Notes: generated from the letters alone by a model not told the origin. Counted from the first letter of the stretch, positions 45,247 to 54,913 are shown. The stretch is 64,000 nt of DNA from Parafrankia elaeagni (GCF_000374165.1 NZ_KB893671.1:248193-312192), one strand, 5' to 3'. Translations and numbers: made by a program.

Positions 45247-46376
45247 CGGCGCCGCAGGCCGCCGACCCGCCCCGTCCGCCTCGGCGGTACGGGCCGGCCC
45301 GGTCGCGCTGGCCGCTACGTCTGCTCGACCGGGTGGACGACGCCGCGCTGCCGGTGGCGGGCCACATGCTGGCCCGGGGTGCGGATCTCGCGGCCGCCGC
45401 CCGGCGCCTGCCCGCGGTACGGGTGCGCCGGGTGGGGGAACCGCCCACCGACCGAACCGTCGTCGATGCCGGCCTGCCACCGGCCGGCGGACCGGCGGCC
45501 CCGCCGACCGTCGCCGTCCCGACCGTCGACGGCTCGGCTGCCCTGGCCGCCGGAGGCGCGGCTGCCTCGGCGGTCGACGGAGCGGCTGACCCGCAGGACT
45601 CCCGCACATCCCTCACCTCCACCGCCGCCAGCGTCGTGAGGGGCACCTTCCGGCTGCTCGTCCTCGCCCTGGTTGTCCTGATCATCGTCGGCGCTGTCAG
45701 CACGATGCTGCGCGGCCCCGATCCCGGCAACAGCAGCAGCGGGATCCCGGGCCCCGGGCCCGGCGGCGCACCTGCCGGTCCCGCCACACCGACCGCCACG
45801 GTGGGCCCGGTCGCGGGGGACGAGGCCGCGGAGTATGCCGCCGCTGCCCGGGCGGAGCTGGAGTCGCTGGTCGGCGCGGCCCCGCAGGCAGACCTCTACG
45901 CGGTGGTCAGCCTGGCCGGCTATCGGACGCCGGAGGAGCTGCACCGGCTGTTCGCGACCTTCCGGATCAGCGAGGTGTTCTTCCGCGTTCCGCCGGACGG
46001 TGCCGTGCTCTCCGCACCAGTCCGTGATCCCGTCGCGGATGTGGAGGCGGCCTTCGCCAGCGCGGGCGATGCCGCCGAGACCCTCGCCCGCGACGCCGGC
46101 GAGGGAGCCGGCACCGATGTGGGAGCCGGCACCGATGTGGGCGCCGCCCGGCCAGGGCAGGAGGATCAGCCGGGCGCGAGTCAGCAGGCGGCGAACGAGC
46201 AGGCGGCCGCGCTGCGGGCGCGGTGCGCGTGCCTGTTCGGAGTGGTCCTGCGGGCACCGGCGGCACGCCTGCTCGAGCTCGCCCGGGGCGGCCAGGTGAG
46301 GGTCGTGGATCCGGCTCCACCGGGCCTCGTACCGCCGGCGGTACGTTTCGTGCCGCTGGAGCCCGAGCGGCCCTGA
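45243..46376 (+). CDS. Hypothetical single-pass membrane protein
   Basis: A 377-residue protein that I do not assign to a family. The first 135 residues are Pro/Ala/Arg-rich, then one transmembrane helix ([21 protein letters not shown], about 139-159), a Pro/Gly linker, and a soluble extracytoplasmic domain (about 195-377) with [20 protein letters not shown] and [10 protein letters not shown]. An 18-bp repeat codes GAGTDV twice near residue 300. It overlaps rluD by four bases and is probably co-translated with it. Two Cys residues (RCAC, near residue 330) could pair if the domain is outside the cell. Confidence 0.75.
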   Translation: MTAPQAADPPRPPRRYGPARSRWPLRLLDRVDDAALPVAGHMLARGADLAAAARRLPAVRVRRVGEPPTDRTVVDAGLPPAGGPAAPPTVAVPTVDGSAALAAGGAAASAVDGAADPQDSRTSLTSTAASVVRGTFRLLVLALVVLIIVGAVSTMLRGPDPGNSSSGIPGPGPGGAPAGPATPTATVGPVAGDEAAEYAAAARAELESLVGAAPQADLYAVVSLAGYRTPEELHRLFATFRISEVFFRVPPDGAVLSAPVRDPVADVEAAFASAGDAAETLARDAGEGAGTDVGAGTDVGAARPGQEDQPGASQQAANEQAAALRARCACLFGVVLRAPAARLLELARGGQVRVVDPAPPGLVPPAVRFVPLEPERP

Positions 46377-46657
46377 CCAACCCCGAAGAACCCTTACCAG
46401 ACATGACCGGGCAGAGCCTGACCGCTCCGAGGTGCCTGTCCGTGCATGTCGGGGCAGGCACACCTGGGCCGGCCCGGCTGGGCCGCGCGGCGGTGGGCAC
46501 GGCGCCGGCCACGGGTGTTCCCGGCGTGTCCCGGGTGGCACCGGCCGGTCGTCCACCGGGGGGCGTCTTCCGCCCGCCACGGGGGACAGGGCAGGATTGC
46601 CCCAGGCGCCTCGGTCGGGCGCCCGGCGCGGTGTGGCTGACGAAGGAGGACTTTCGG

Positions 46658-47302
46658 GTGAGGTTGGCAAAGGGCACCCGGGAGGTCTTCGACGCGGAGA
46701 GCCTGCTGGAGGAGTACCTGGGGCCGCGCAGGCGCGGCCTGCGCTACGCCTACCCGTACTACGACGGGCTGGTCACCAATGGTGACCCCGATCTGCTGTG
46801 CACCAGCGATCTCCTTTCGCCCTGCCTGCTCGGCGTCAATGTGGACCTCGACCGGATGCACACCCTGACCGCGCTGATGCCGCTGCTGCAGCGCGCGCTC
46901 GACCGGCTTCCCCCGGGCATCGAGCTGATCGAGGCGGACGAGGTCACCCTCGACCTGGTCGCGGCCCTCTACGACCCGCTCGACGACCCGGACGTCGCGG
47001 ACCGCGACGTCAAGGGCTCGCTGATCGCGAAGGTGCTGCACCGCAAGCGGCCGGCGCTCGTCCCGCTGTTCGACTCGAAGGTGCGGATCTTCTACCAGCA
47101 CGAGGACTGTGTTCCGCCGTCACCGCGGGACGGGCGGTCCTGGCGCCAGTACATGGAGATGCTCGTCCGGGCCATGCAGCACGACCTGCGTGAGAACGCC
47201 GACGAGTTCCGCCGCCTCGCCGGGCTCGTCCCGGCCGGCGGCCCGCCGGTCACCCCGCTGCGGATCCTCGACATCGTGGTCTGGATGAGCAGCGCGGTCT
47301 GA
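46658..47302 (+). CDS. DUF6308 family protein
   Basis: A 214-residue soluble protein resembling the actinobacterial DUF6308 family, of unknown function. Conserved-looking segments are GLRYAYPYYDGLV, LTALMPLLQRALDRLP, VLHRKRPALVPLFDSKVRIFY and RILDIVVWM. GTG 46658 has AAGGAGG eight bases upstream; the frame is open for 145 codons further up but that part is low-complexity. Its neighbours do not suggest a function. Confidence 0.75.
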   Translation: MRLAKGTREVFDAESLLEEYLGPRRRGLRYAYPYYDGLVTNGDPDLLCTSDLLSPCLLGVNVDLDRMHTLTALMPLLQRALDRLPPGIELIEADEVTLDLVAALYDPLDDPDVADRDVKGSLIAKVLHRKRPALVPLFDSKVRIFYQHEDCVPPSPRDGRSWRQYMEMLVRAMQHDLRENADEFRRLAGLVPAGGPPVTPLRILDIVVWMSSAV

Positions 47303-47446
47303 CACCCACCGGCTCGTGCGCGGCGTCCGCCTGTCTTCGGAGCACCCGGTGATGCGCTGGCGGGTGTGCCCTGGTGTGGCTTCCGTTGTGGGTGTGACGT
47401 CGACGGCATCGGCCCACGGCCTCGGCTCGGCGTGGCGGCTGCGAGA

Positions 47447-48409
47447 ATGACAGCCGTGCTGAGCTACGCCGTGCGTGGCCTCACCCGGCGGCACGGTGCC
47501 GGGGAGTGCGCCGTCCTCGCCAACGACCGGATCGATCTCGATGTCCGTCCGGCCGAGGTCTTTGGCGTGCTCGGCCCCAACGGGGCCGGCAAGACCACCC
47601 TGGTCCGCCAGCTCATGGGCCTGATCCGGCCGGACGCCGGCTCCATCACGATGTTCGGGCATGACGTCGTCAGCCGTCCGGGTGTCGCTGCCCGGATGGC
47701 CGCCTACCTGGGCCAGGATGATCTCGCGCTGGCCGAGCTGCCGGTCGGCCTCGCGGTCGAGACCACCGCGCGGATGCGCGGCCTGTCCCGGGCCGGCGCG
47801 CGGCGTGAGCGCGCCGCGGTCATCGAGGAGTTCTCCCTGGGCGAGGTCGTGAACCGCCCGCTCGGGCGGCTCTCCGGCGGGCAGCGCAGGCTTGCCTGCG
47901 TGGCCACCACACTGGTCGGCGAACGCCCGGTGCTGGTGCTCGACGAGCCGACGACCGGCCTGGACCCGGTGGCCCGCCGCGCGGTGTGGGCGGCGCTGGA
48001 ACGCCGCCGTGCCTCGCACGGCACCACCGTCGTCCTGATCACCCACAACGTGCTGGAGGCGGAGACGGTGCTCGACCGCGTCGCCGTCCTGGAGGCGGGC
48101 CGGGTGATCGCCTGCGACTCGCCCGGCAGGCTCAAGGCGTCCGTCTCCGCCGACGTCCGGCTCGACCTCGTCTGGCGCCACGACCCGCCGGTGGACGACC
48201 CGACGGTGGCCCGACTGGCCGCGTCGGCGCGGGTCACCGGCCGCCGGTGGACGACCCGGCTGGCGCAGGCCGAGGCCCGTGACGCGCTGGGCCGCCTCAC
48301 CTCCGGGCCGGCGTTCGCCGCCCTGGACGATTTCAGCCTCGCGACTCCGTCGCTGGAGGACGTGTATCTCACTCTCGGCGGAACCTGCCGTGACCTGGAG
48401 CGGACATGA
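47447..48409 (+). CDS. ABC-2 type exporter, ATP-binding protein
   Basis: A 320-residue ABC ATPase. Walker A is GVLGPNGAGKTTLVRQLMG, the Q-loop region AYLGQDD, the signature LSGGQRRLA, Walker B RPVLVLDEPTTGLDP and the switch His in LITHN; a C-terminal extension (about 220-320) is typical of multidrug and ABC-2 exporters. It overlaps the permease gene by four bases, and the pair forms a complete half-transporter set. The start may be ATG 47447 or GTG 47456, the latter seven bases after GAGAAT. Substrate unknown. Confidence 0.92.
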   Translation: MTAVLSYAVRGLTRRHGAGECAVLANDRIDLDVRPAEVFGVLGPNGAGKTTLVRQLMGLIRPDAGSITMFGHDVVSRPGVAARMAAYLGQDDLALAELPVGLAVETTARMRGLSRAGARRERAAVIEEFSLGEVVNRPLGRLSGGQRRLACVATTLVGERPVLVLDEPTTGLDPVARRAVWAALERRRASHGTTVVLITHNVLEAETVLDRVAVLEAGRVIACDSPGRLKASVSADVRLDLVWRHDPPVDDPTVARLAASARVTGRRWTTRLAQAEARDALGRLTSGPAFAALDDFSLATPSLEDVYLTLGGTCRDLERT

Positions 48410-49305
48410 CCTTGGCGACGCCTCACCCCGCCACCGGAGCGGGCGCGGCCGCGCTGTCGCCCGCGCTCGCTCCCGGAGCGCCCGTCGTGCCGACTGACTC
48501 CCGCAAGACCGATCAGGATGGCGCCGTCCCGTCGGCCCTCACCGTCGCCCCGCTGCCACACGGCACGGCCTTCCTGGCCGCGCTGGCGGCCGTGTACCGG
48601 GGCCAGCTGGCCCGCGCCCGGGTGGCCCGGGTGCCGTTGCTGTTCGTCGCCGCCTTCCAGTCCCTCGGGATCATGATCCTGCTGCGGGGCATCGTGGACG
48701 TCGGCGACGACTCGGCGGCGGCCTCGGTCGTCGCCGGCTCCACGGTGCTCGTGGTGGCCTTCGTGGCGCTCAACCTGCTGGCGCAGCGGTTCGGGGCGCT
48801 GCGGGCCGCCGGTGCGCTCGACTACTACCTGACCCTGCCGATCCCCGGCGCGGCGGTGGTGCTCGGGACGGCGGCGTCGTACGCGACGTTCGCCGTACCC
48901 GGCACGATCGTGACCGTTCTGGTCGGCTCGGTCCTGTATGGCCTGCCGATGTCCGGTCTGTGGATGCTGGTTCCGGTCACCGCGCTGGCCGGTGCCAGCC
49001 TGGCCGGTATCGGGGCCGCGATCGGACTGCTCGCACCCAAACCCGAGCTCGCCACGGTCGCCGGTCAGCTGGGTATGAGCGTGGTGCTGTTCCTGGGGGT
49101 CATCCCGGCGAACCGGCTGCCCGGCATCGGGCGGCTGGCGCGCGACCTGCTGCCCAGCAGCTACGCGGTGGACGCGCTGGCGGAGGCGTTCGCCCCGTCG
49201 ATCGACTGGGCCGGCGTGGCGGTCGATCTGGCCGTCTGCGCCGCGGTGGCGGTGGTCGCGCTGCTGGTGGCCGCGCAGGCCCTGAGGCGCGTCGCCCGGT
49301 CCTGA
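48406..49305 (+). CDS. ABC-2 type exporter, membrane subunit
   Basis: A 299-residue permease with about six helices between residues 75 and 295, including VAGSTVLVVAFVALNLLAQRF and MLVPVTALAGASLAGIGAAIGLL. The motif ALDYYLTLPIP is typical of ABC-2 permeases of drug or polymer exporters. ATG 48406 overlaps the ATPase stop. The first 60 residues are a low-complexity cytoplasmic extension. Confidence 0.88.
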   Translation: MTLATPHPATGAGAAALSPALAPGAPVVPTDSRKTDQDGAVPSALTVAPLPHGTAFLAALAAVYRGQLARARVARVPLLFVAAFQSLGIMILLRGIVDVGDDSAAASVVAGSTVLVVAFVALNLLAQRFGALRAAGALDYYLTLPIPGAAVVLGTAASYATFAVPGTIVTVLVGSVLYGLPMSGLWMLVPVTALAGASLAGIGAAIGLLAPKPELATVAGQLGMSVVLFLGVIPANRLPGIGRLARDLLPSSYAVDALAEAFAPSIDWAGVAVDLAVCAAVAVVALLVAAQALRRVARS

Positions 49306-49505
49306 CCAGGCGGCTGCCGGTGTCCCGGTGCCTGGGCGGAACGCGGTGACAGGCCGGCGCGGACGGGTCGGCGAGGCCGCGGCAGGCGAGGGCACTGTGC
49401 CTGCGGGTACGGTCGACCCCTGGGTCTGATGTCAACGGGGGGTCGGGTCGCCCCGGAGATCCGGGCCGGTTGAACCGGTGTGGCTGGCGAGGAGACGGAC
49501 GGGTC

Positions 49506-50189
49506 GTGGCAGAGAGGCCGGGCGGCACCCGGGACGCCGGAGAGTGTTCCGGGCCGCAGGCGGACGGGCGCTCCGACCGCGGTCCTGTCCCAGACACGCC
49601 GGTGCCGCCGGGTGAGCGCGGCCTGCCTGCCGGCGAGCTGCCTGCCGGCCCGGCCGCCGCTGTCGGCACGCCTGCGCCACTCGAGTGGGAGCGCACCCGG
49701 GCCCGGCTGCTCGCCGGGCTGGCCTGCGCCCTCGCGATGGTCGTGGCCGGCCCGCTGCTGGGCCTGCTGTGGGCCGCCACCGCACCCCGCCTCGACGTCG
49801 CCGCGGCGCTCGCCGGCGCCATGTCGGTGTTCGGCGCGCAGAGCACGACCGACCTCTACTTCGCGCTGATCTGCGCGGTCGCCGGTGTGGTGGGCGGCCT
49901 TATCGCCGGCTGGCGGGCAGCCGGCGCGGGCTGGCCGGTCCCGGTCGGTCTCGCCGCCGGCGGGGTGGTGGGGTCGCTGCTGGCCGGGTGGACCGGCCAA
50001 CAGCGCCGCTCCGGCGAAGTGCTCGACTCGCTGCCGCCCAACGCCACGGCGCTGCTGCGCGACCTGGCCGAGTTCCACGTGCGGGCCACCGGGCTGTACC
50101 TCGTCCTGCCCGGGATGGCGGTGCTCGTGCTGGCGCTGTTCCTCTGGGCCGGCGGGACCACGCTCCGCTGGCCCTGGCGCCGCCGCTGA
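49506..50189 (+). CDS. Hypothetical four-helix membrane protein
   Basis: A protein of about 227 residues with a Pro/Gly-rich N-terminus (about 65 residues) and four hydrophobic helices: LLAGLACALAMVVAGPLLGLLWA, YFALICAVAGVVGGLIAGW, VGLAAGGVVGSLLAGW and YLVLPGMAVLVLALFLWAGG. The frame is open to 49470; GTG 49506 has GGAG about eleven bases upstream. I recognise no family. It ends 37 bases from the convergent regulator gene and marks the left border of the biosynthetic cluster. Confidence 0.7.
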   Translation: MAERPGGTRDAGECSGPQADGRSDRGPVPDTPVPPGERGLPAGELPAGPAAAVGTPAPLEWERTRARLLAGLACALAMVVAGPLLGLLWAATAPRLDVAAALAGAMSVFGAQSTTDLYFALICAVAGVVGGLIAGWRAAGAGWPVPVGLAAGGVVGSLLAGWTGQQRRSGEVLDSLPPNATALLRDLAEFHVRATGLYLVLPGMAVLVLALFLWAGGTTLRWPWRRR

Positions 50190-50226
50190 CCGCCCGCCCG
50201 CCCGCGGTATGACGGGCACGCTCAGC

Positions 50227-51276
50227 TCAGAGCCCGGCCGAAACCCTCGGCGCGGAGCCTTCCCATGAAGTTGGCGTCGATCTTACGGCGCCGTCTCGCG
50301 GGCCGTCCTCGGCGGGTGTCTTTCCGGTCATCCGTCGGAAACGCTGGCGGTACTCCCCGGGTGTGATTCCGAAACACTTGCGGAAAGCGATGTGGAAGCC
50401 GACCGCACTTTTGTAACCGACCTTCTGGGGTATCACGCCGAGCGGGACGTCGCTCTCCGCGAGTAGACGCGCGGACTCACGCATCCGGCGGAGGGTGAGA
50501 TGGCTGGATGGGCTCTCGCCGACGATCTCGCGGAAACTGGCCGCGAAGGCCGATCGGGACATGCCGACCTCCCTGGCCAGGGACTCGATCGTCCAGGGCT
50601 CGACGAATCGCGTGTACATGATCAGCAGAGCTTTGCTGATGGCCGGGTCCTTCAGTGCGGTGATCACCTCCGGACGATCCATCATGCCGCGCAGCAGGGG
50701 GTGGAGGGTGAGAATGAAGAAGACCTCGAAGATCCGCAGGGTGATCAGGCGCGGCCCGAGCCCGCCGTCCCGGTCCGTGACGAGCTGGTGGATGATGTCC
50801 CGCAGCAGTGGTTCCGCCTCCACGGCCTCCCGCTCGAGCGTGAGCATCCACGGCAATGCGTGGTAGAGAGATGACACGGTGTTGGTGTCGTAGTAAAGGC
50901 CCGCGCAGAGGATCCGTGTCAGCTCGCCCTCTCCGCCGAGCGCCAGCTGGCTCGAGATTCCCGGCGAGCGGTCGGCGAGCAGGGTCCGCAGCGGCACGCC
51001 CCGCCGATCAGGGTGGTCTGAGACCCGGTGCGACCGCCCGGTGGGGAATACCGCCAGATCCCCCTCCCGCAGGAGGACCGGCCGAGCCCCCTCGGTGCCG
51101 ATCCAGCACGAGCCCTCGATGACGTAGTGGAGTACGACGCAGTCCGATTCGGAATCGCCTTCGATCGACCAGGGAGAATTCAGGAGCCAATGGCTCTGGA
51201 ACACTCCGGTCAGACGAATCGGACGTAGAAGCTCACCCAGCAGATCATTGTCCTGGTCCGCTGCCTGTACGGGCAT
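50227..51276 (-). CDS. AraC-family transcriptional regulator (AraC_binding_2/cupin type)
   Basis: A 349-residue regulator. The N-terminal cupin-like domain (VVLHYVIEGSCWIGTEGARPVLLREGDLAVFPTG) senses a ligand; the C-terminal third has the two helix-turn-helix units, PWTIESLAREVGMSRSAFAASFREIVGESPSSHLTLRRMRESARLL and PLGVIPQKVGYKSAVGFHIAFRKCFGITPGEYRQRFR. ATG 51276 has GGGAG eight bases upstream; ATG 51351 is in frame but without a ribosome site. It is transcribed away from the PrnB-like gene cluster across a 718-base gap and is the obvious candidate for its pathway-specific control. Confidence 0.93.
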   Translation of the reverse strand: MPVQAADQDNDLLGELLRPIRLTGVFQSHWLLNSPWSIEGDSESDCVVLHYVIEGSCWIGTEGARPVLLREGDLAVFPTGRSHRVSDHPDRRGVPLRTLLADRSPGISSQLALGGEGELTRILCAGLYYDTNTVSSLYHALPWMLTLEREAVEAEPLLRDIIHQLVTDRDGGLGPRLITLRIFEVFFILTLHPLLRGMMDRPEVITALKDPAISKALLIMYTRFVEPWTIESLAREVGMSRSAFAASFREIVGESPSSHLTLRRMRESARLLAESDVPLGVIPQKVGYKSAVGFHIAFRKCFGITPGEYRQRFRRMTGKTPAEDGPRDGAVRSTPTSWEGSAPRVSAGL

Positions 51277-51994
51277 GTCCCCGCTCCCTCGGTACTGGCG
51301 GCTCGCTTTATTGGACGGTACCTGCGGAACACCTGGATTCGACCGGGTCATCCGCCGTACATCAGTTTCCCGAGCCTAACCTGTACACAACCGCCAGATT
51401 CAGGTCTGCGCTTGGTCGCGAAGGTGACAATATCACCCTGATCGGGAACCGTGTGGTCCTCGAGGACCCAGGCCCAGGTCAGGCCCCCGACCCCGGGCCC
51501 TCGAGCGGGTAGGACGGCGCCGTCGCGGTGACGAGTCTCACGGGCAATGGGGGATTTCTGTCCGGTTCGATCGACGTAACGTCCATTTCACCCGCGCCTG
51601 GCCGCGGCCAGTTCGGTGGTGTCCAGAACTGCTGTGGCCCCGGGTGGCGCGGCCCGTTCCGGGGCCGGATGGTCCAGGAAACTCCCGTTCTCGCAGCCGA
51701 TGTGGCACATCGTCGAGCCGACCTCCGGTCACGCACCCGCCGAACGAGTCCAACCGTCCAACCAGCCGCGATTCTCCTCCGCCGCAGGCCGGCCCATGTC
51801 GGGTGACCTGAGCGGCCAGATGTGGTATCAGGGTGCGCACGGTATCGGATGCCCGAGGACGTACGGGCATCGAGCCGCCCGGGCGCATGGACGTTTGTTA
51901 AGTAGCCCTGGTCGATTCCTTATTGCCTCCCCGGTTCGGGTGGAGAACCGTTGTCGTGGGCCGGTTCTCGACGGGTACGGGAAGGAGCCAGGTC
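51277..51994. other. Divergent intergenic region of the PrnB-like cluster
   Basis: This 718-base region is visibly richer in A and T than the rest of the window and holds no convincing gene. It contains a short inverted repeat at 51423-51437 and, nearer the first monooxygenase gene, a weak promoter candidate: TTGTTA at 51895-51900 with CTTATT about 18 bases later. The cluster's regulatory signals for both directions should lie here. Confidence 0.55.
51423..51437. promoter_or_regulatory. Inverted repeat, possible operator
   Basis: GGTGA-CAATA-TCACC is a perfect 5-bp inverted repeat with a 5-base spacer, about 150 bases upstream of the AraC-type regulator and 560 bases upstream of the monooxygenase gene. 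Its size suits a dimeric regulator, but no protein can be assigned. Confidence 0.3.
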
Positions 51995-53419
51995 GTGGTT
52001 GCAGCCGGGCGCGTTTCGGGCGGTCCGTCGTTTCGCGCCGCGAAGGTTCTCGTTGCGGGCGCGGGGATAGGCGGGCTCGCGGCAGCGCTGAGTCTGCAGG
52101 ACGCCGGTTTCGACGATGTCGTCGTGGTGGAAGCCGTACCTGAACTACGCCCGTTGGGCGCCGGGGTGAACCTGCTGCCCAACGCGGTACGTGAACTGGC
52201 CGCGCTCGGCCTTTATCACGAGGTCACGCGGCGGGCGGTGCGGACTTCGGAGATTCGATACCACAACCAGCACGGTGACCTGATCATGGCGGAACCGCGT
52301 GGTCGGGCCGACGGCTACGACTGGCCCCAACTGTCGATTCGACGAGGTGAGCTCCAGCAGGTGCTTCTCGACGCGGTCCGCACCCGGCTCGGTGAACGCG
52401 CACTCGTCAGTGACTGCCGCGTGACCGGGGTGTCCAGCCGGTCCGGGGCGGGTGTCGACGTCCTGCATGGTGGCCAGCCCATCAGGCTTACCGCCGATCT
52501 GCTGGTCGGCGCGGACGGAATCCACTCGGCCGTTCGGCGGTCGCTCCTCGGCGGTGACGGCGAACCGGTCTGGAATGGACAGGTCGTCTGGCGTGGCATG
52601 ACCTGGGCTCCGCCGCTGAACCCAGCCAACAGCATGATCATTATGGGTGACGGCGTCCGAAAAGCGGTGGTGTATGCGGTGACCCCTCCTCGCGGTGACG
52701 GCTACACGCTGCTCAACTGGGCGGTTTCCCGTCACTTCACCACCGCCGAGGTCGACCGCTCGGACTGGAACCGGCCAGTGCCGGCGGGGAGGTTCGCCCA
52801 CGAGTTCGTGGGGTGGCGTACCGGCGGGCACCTACTGACCGACCTGTTCCAGGCCGCGAGCGGATGTTTCGAGTACCCGATGATTGATCGCGATCCGCTG
52901 CCCACCTGGAGCCGCGGGCGGGCCACACTGCTCGGCGACGCCGCGCACGCGATGCATCCCATGGGCTCCAACGCGACGACCCAGGCTGTGATCGACGCAC
53001 GTGCTCTCGCCTACTTCGTGGCACTGGAGCCGGATGTCGAACGTGCCCTGACGGCCTACGAACGACATCGCCGCCCGGTGGCCACGCAGGTCCAGATCGC
53101 CAACCGGGCGATGGGCCCGGAGGCCGTTATCGACCTGGTTGCCTGCCGTGCACCGGAGGGATTCGCGGCCGTCGACGATGTGCTGCCCACCGCCGAACTG
53201 CACGCGATATGCAATGAATACGCCGAACTGGCTGCCTTCGACCGCGGCAGCGTCAACACCAGGTCTCCCTATGACACCCGCCGGGCCCGTCTCGTGGGCG
53301 CAGGCGAATGCTCTCCAAGTGGCGGGTCAGCCTCCCCGGCCCCGCCGCACCCCGACGATTCCCTGCCTGCCAGGCGGATCACCGCAGAACTGGTCACTGC
53401 AGCGAGAGAGGCAACATGA
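51995..53419 (+). CDS. FAD-dependent aromatic monooxygenase 1 (PhzS-like class A)
   Basis: A 474-residue class A flavoprotein monooxygenase, NAD(P)H-dependent, likely to hydroxylate an aromatic ring. FAD contacts are GAGIGGLAAALSLQDAGF near residues 21-38, the DG motif VGADGIHSAVRR and the GD motif LLGDAAHAMHPMGSNATTQAVIDA. GTG 51995 has AAGGAG seven bases upstream. It lacks the WxWxIP motif of flavin halogenases. It opens the putative operon and overlaps the next gene by four bases. A clear paralogue lies eight kilobases downstream. Confidence 0.92.
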   Translation: MVAAGRVSGGPSFRAAKVLVAGAGIGGLAAALSLQDAGFDDVVVVEAVPELRPLGAGVNLLPNAVRELAALGLYHEVTRRAVRTSEIRYHNQHGDLIMAEPRGRADGYDWPQLSIRRGELQQVLLDAVRTRLGERALVSDCRVTGVSSRSGAGVDVLHGGQPIRLTADLLVGADGIHSAVRRSLLGGDGEPVWNGQVVWRGMTWAPPLNPANSMIIMGDGVRKAVVYAVTPPRGDGYTLLNWAVSRHFTTAEVDRSDWNRPVPAGRFAHEFVGWRTGGHLLTDLFQAASGCFEYPMIDRDPLPTWSRGRATLLGDAAHAMHPMGSNATTQAVIDARALAYFVALEPDVERALTAYERHRRPVATQVQIANRAMGPEAVIDLVACRAPEGFAAVDDVLPTAELHAICNEYAELAAFDRGSVNTRSPYDTRRARLVGAGECSPSGGSASPAPPHPDDSLPARRITAELVTAAREAT

Positions 53420-54894
53420 CCCGTACCGGAAGCCAGTATCTTGATTCCCTGCGCGATGGCCGTCAGGTGTGGCTTGACGGCGAACTCGTCAGGGACGTCA
53501 CGAAGCATCCGGCCTTCCAGAACACGGCGCGCTCGATCGCCGAGCTCTACGATCTGACCCACGATCCGGGACTCGTCGACGTTCTGACCGTGCCCGGCGG
53601 CGACGGAAGCACCAGAGAACACCGGGCGTACCGGATTCCGGAGAACTACGAGGACCTGGTCGCCCGGCGCAAGGCGTACAAGGTCTGGGCCGAAGCGAGC
53701 TTCGGATACCTCGGGCGCTCGCCCGACTACATGGCCGGTGGCATCGCCGGGTTCCTGGCTGTCCCCGAGGTGTTCGCGGGCGAGTCCTTCGACGGCAGGC
53801 AGAACCTCGGTTCCTACCACCGCCGGATGGCCGGCGGCGACCTGTACCAGGCGTTCACCATCACGAACCCGCAGATCGACCGGACGAGGTCCGCCTCCGA
53901 GCAGGAGGAAGACGATCTCTACGTCCGGGCGGTGAAGGAGCTGGACGGCGGGATCGTGGTCCGTGGCGCCAAGATGATAGGTACCGCGGCGGTCTTCGGA
54001 AACGAGATCATCGTCGGCACCATCGAGCCGTTGCCCCCGCAGGACGTGGACTATGCGCTGTCGTTCTCGGTGCCAATCGACACGCCGGGGCTGAAGCTCG
54101 TCTCTCGTGCCTCGTACGAGGCCTCGGCGCGAAGCGTGTTCGACAATCCACTGTCCTCCCGGTTCGACGAGAACGACGCGTTACTGGTGTGCGACGACGT
54201 CTTCGTCCCCTGGGACCGGGTACTGGTGTACCGGGACACCCGTGCCGCGCTGCTGCAGTGGTGGGGCACGGCGGCCTACGCGAACTTCGTGCATCAGGCG
54301 GCGACACGGTTCTGGACGAAACTCGAGTTCCTGTCCGGGCTTGCCATCCTCATCGCGAAGGCGAACAACACCTATGAGCTGCCGCCGGTGCAGAACCAGA
54401 TCGGGAGGATCCTCGGCTGGCTGGCGGTCGCGAGGTCGATGGTTCTCGCCGCCGAGGCGGCCTGGGAACCCGTACCGGGGGGCAGCGGAGTGCGGATCAA
54501 CAATGAGATCGCATCCGCGCACCGGGCGATGGCCGGGGAGATCTACCCGAAGGTCATCCAGGAGGTCAAGCTCCTTGCCGGTGGCGGGCTTATCCAGCTC
54601 CCCGCGTCCGGCCTCGACCTGCGCCACCCCGAGATGGGTGGCCTGATCGCGAAGTACGTGCGCTCGCCGGGGCATCCCGCCGAGCGTCGGATCAAGCTCC
54701 TGAAGCTCGCGTGGGATGCGCTCGGTTCGGAGTTCGCCGGCCGGCACGAGCAGTACGAACGCTTTTACCACGGCGCGCCGCACATCTACTTTCCGATGAT
54801 TCTGCGCGACAGCCGACCGGAACTTCTGGAGCAGCTCGTCGAGAAGTGCATGCAGGGCTACGACCTTCCCGCCGCGCCCGCGACGACGAGCTAG
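53416..54894 (+). CDS. HpaB-type FADH2-dependent aromatic hydroxylase
   Basis: A 492-residue member of the 4-hydroxyphenylacetate 3-hydroxylase (large component) family, which uses reduced flavin from a separate reductase to hydroxylate phenols. Family features are the start TGSQYLDSLRDGRQVWLDGE, RSPDYMAGGIAGF, FTITNPQIDRTR, NPLSSRFDENDALLVCDDVFVPWDRV and the C-terminal KLLAGGGLIQLPAS. ATG 53416 overlaps the preceding stop. No flavin reductase (HpaC-like) is present in the window, so one must be supplied from elsewhere. It may act on a phenol or aniline intermediate of the pathway. Confidence 0.92.
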   Translation: MTRTGSQYLDSLRDGRQVWLDGELVRDVTKHPAFQNTARSIAELYDLTHDPGLVDVLTVPGGDGSTREHRAYRIPENYEDLVARRKAYKVWAEASFGYLGRSPDYMAGGIAGFLAVPEVFAGESFDGRQNLGSYHRRMAGGDLYQAFTITNPQIDRTRSASEQEEDDLYVRAVKELDGGIVVRGAKMIGTAAVFGNEIIVGTIEPLPPQDVDYALSFSVPIDTPGLKLVSRASYEASARSVFDNPLSSRFDENDALLVCDDVFVPWDRVLVYRDTRAALLQWWGTAAYANFVHQAATRFWTKLEFLSGLAILIAKANNTYELPPVQNQIGRILGWLAVARSMVLAAEAAWEPVPGGSGVRINNEIASAHRAMAGEIYPKVIQEVKLLAGGGLIQLPASGLDLRHPEMGGLIAKYVRSPGHPAERRIKLLKLAWDALGSEFAGRHEQYERFYHGAPHIYFPMILRDSRPELLEQLVEKCMQGYDLPAAPATTS

Positions 54895-54913
54895 CCGAAA
54901 CAGGTGACTTCTT

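Noticed and set aside
51538-51888. Minus-strand frame of 116 codons in the divergent control region
   Set aside because: No ribosome site, no hydrophobic or conserved segment, and composition like random GC-rich sequence.
51995-53419. Possibility that the FAD monooxygenase is a tryptophan halogenase (PrnA-like)
   Set aside because: The halogenase motif WxWxIP is absent, and the GD motif and length match class A hydroxylases. The same holds for the gene at 59922.
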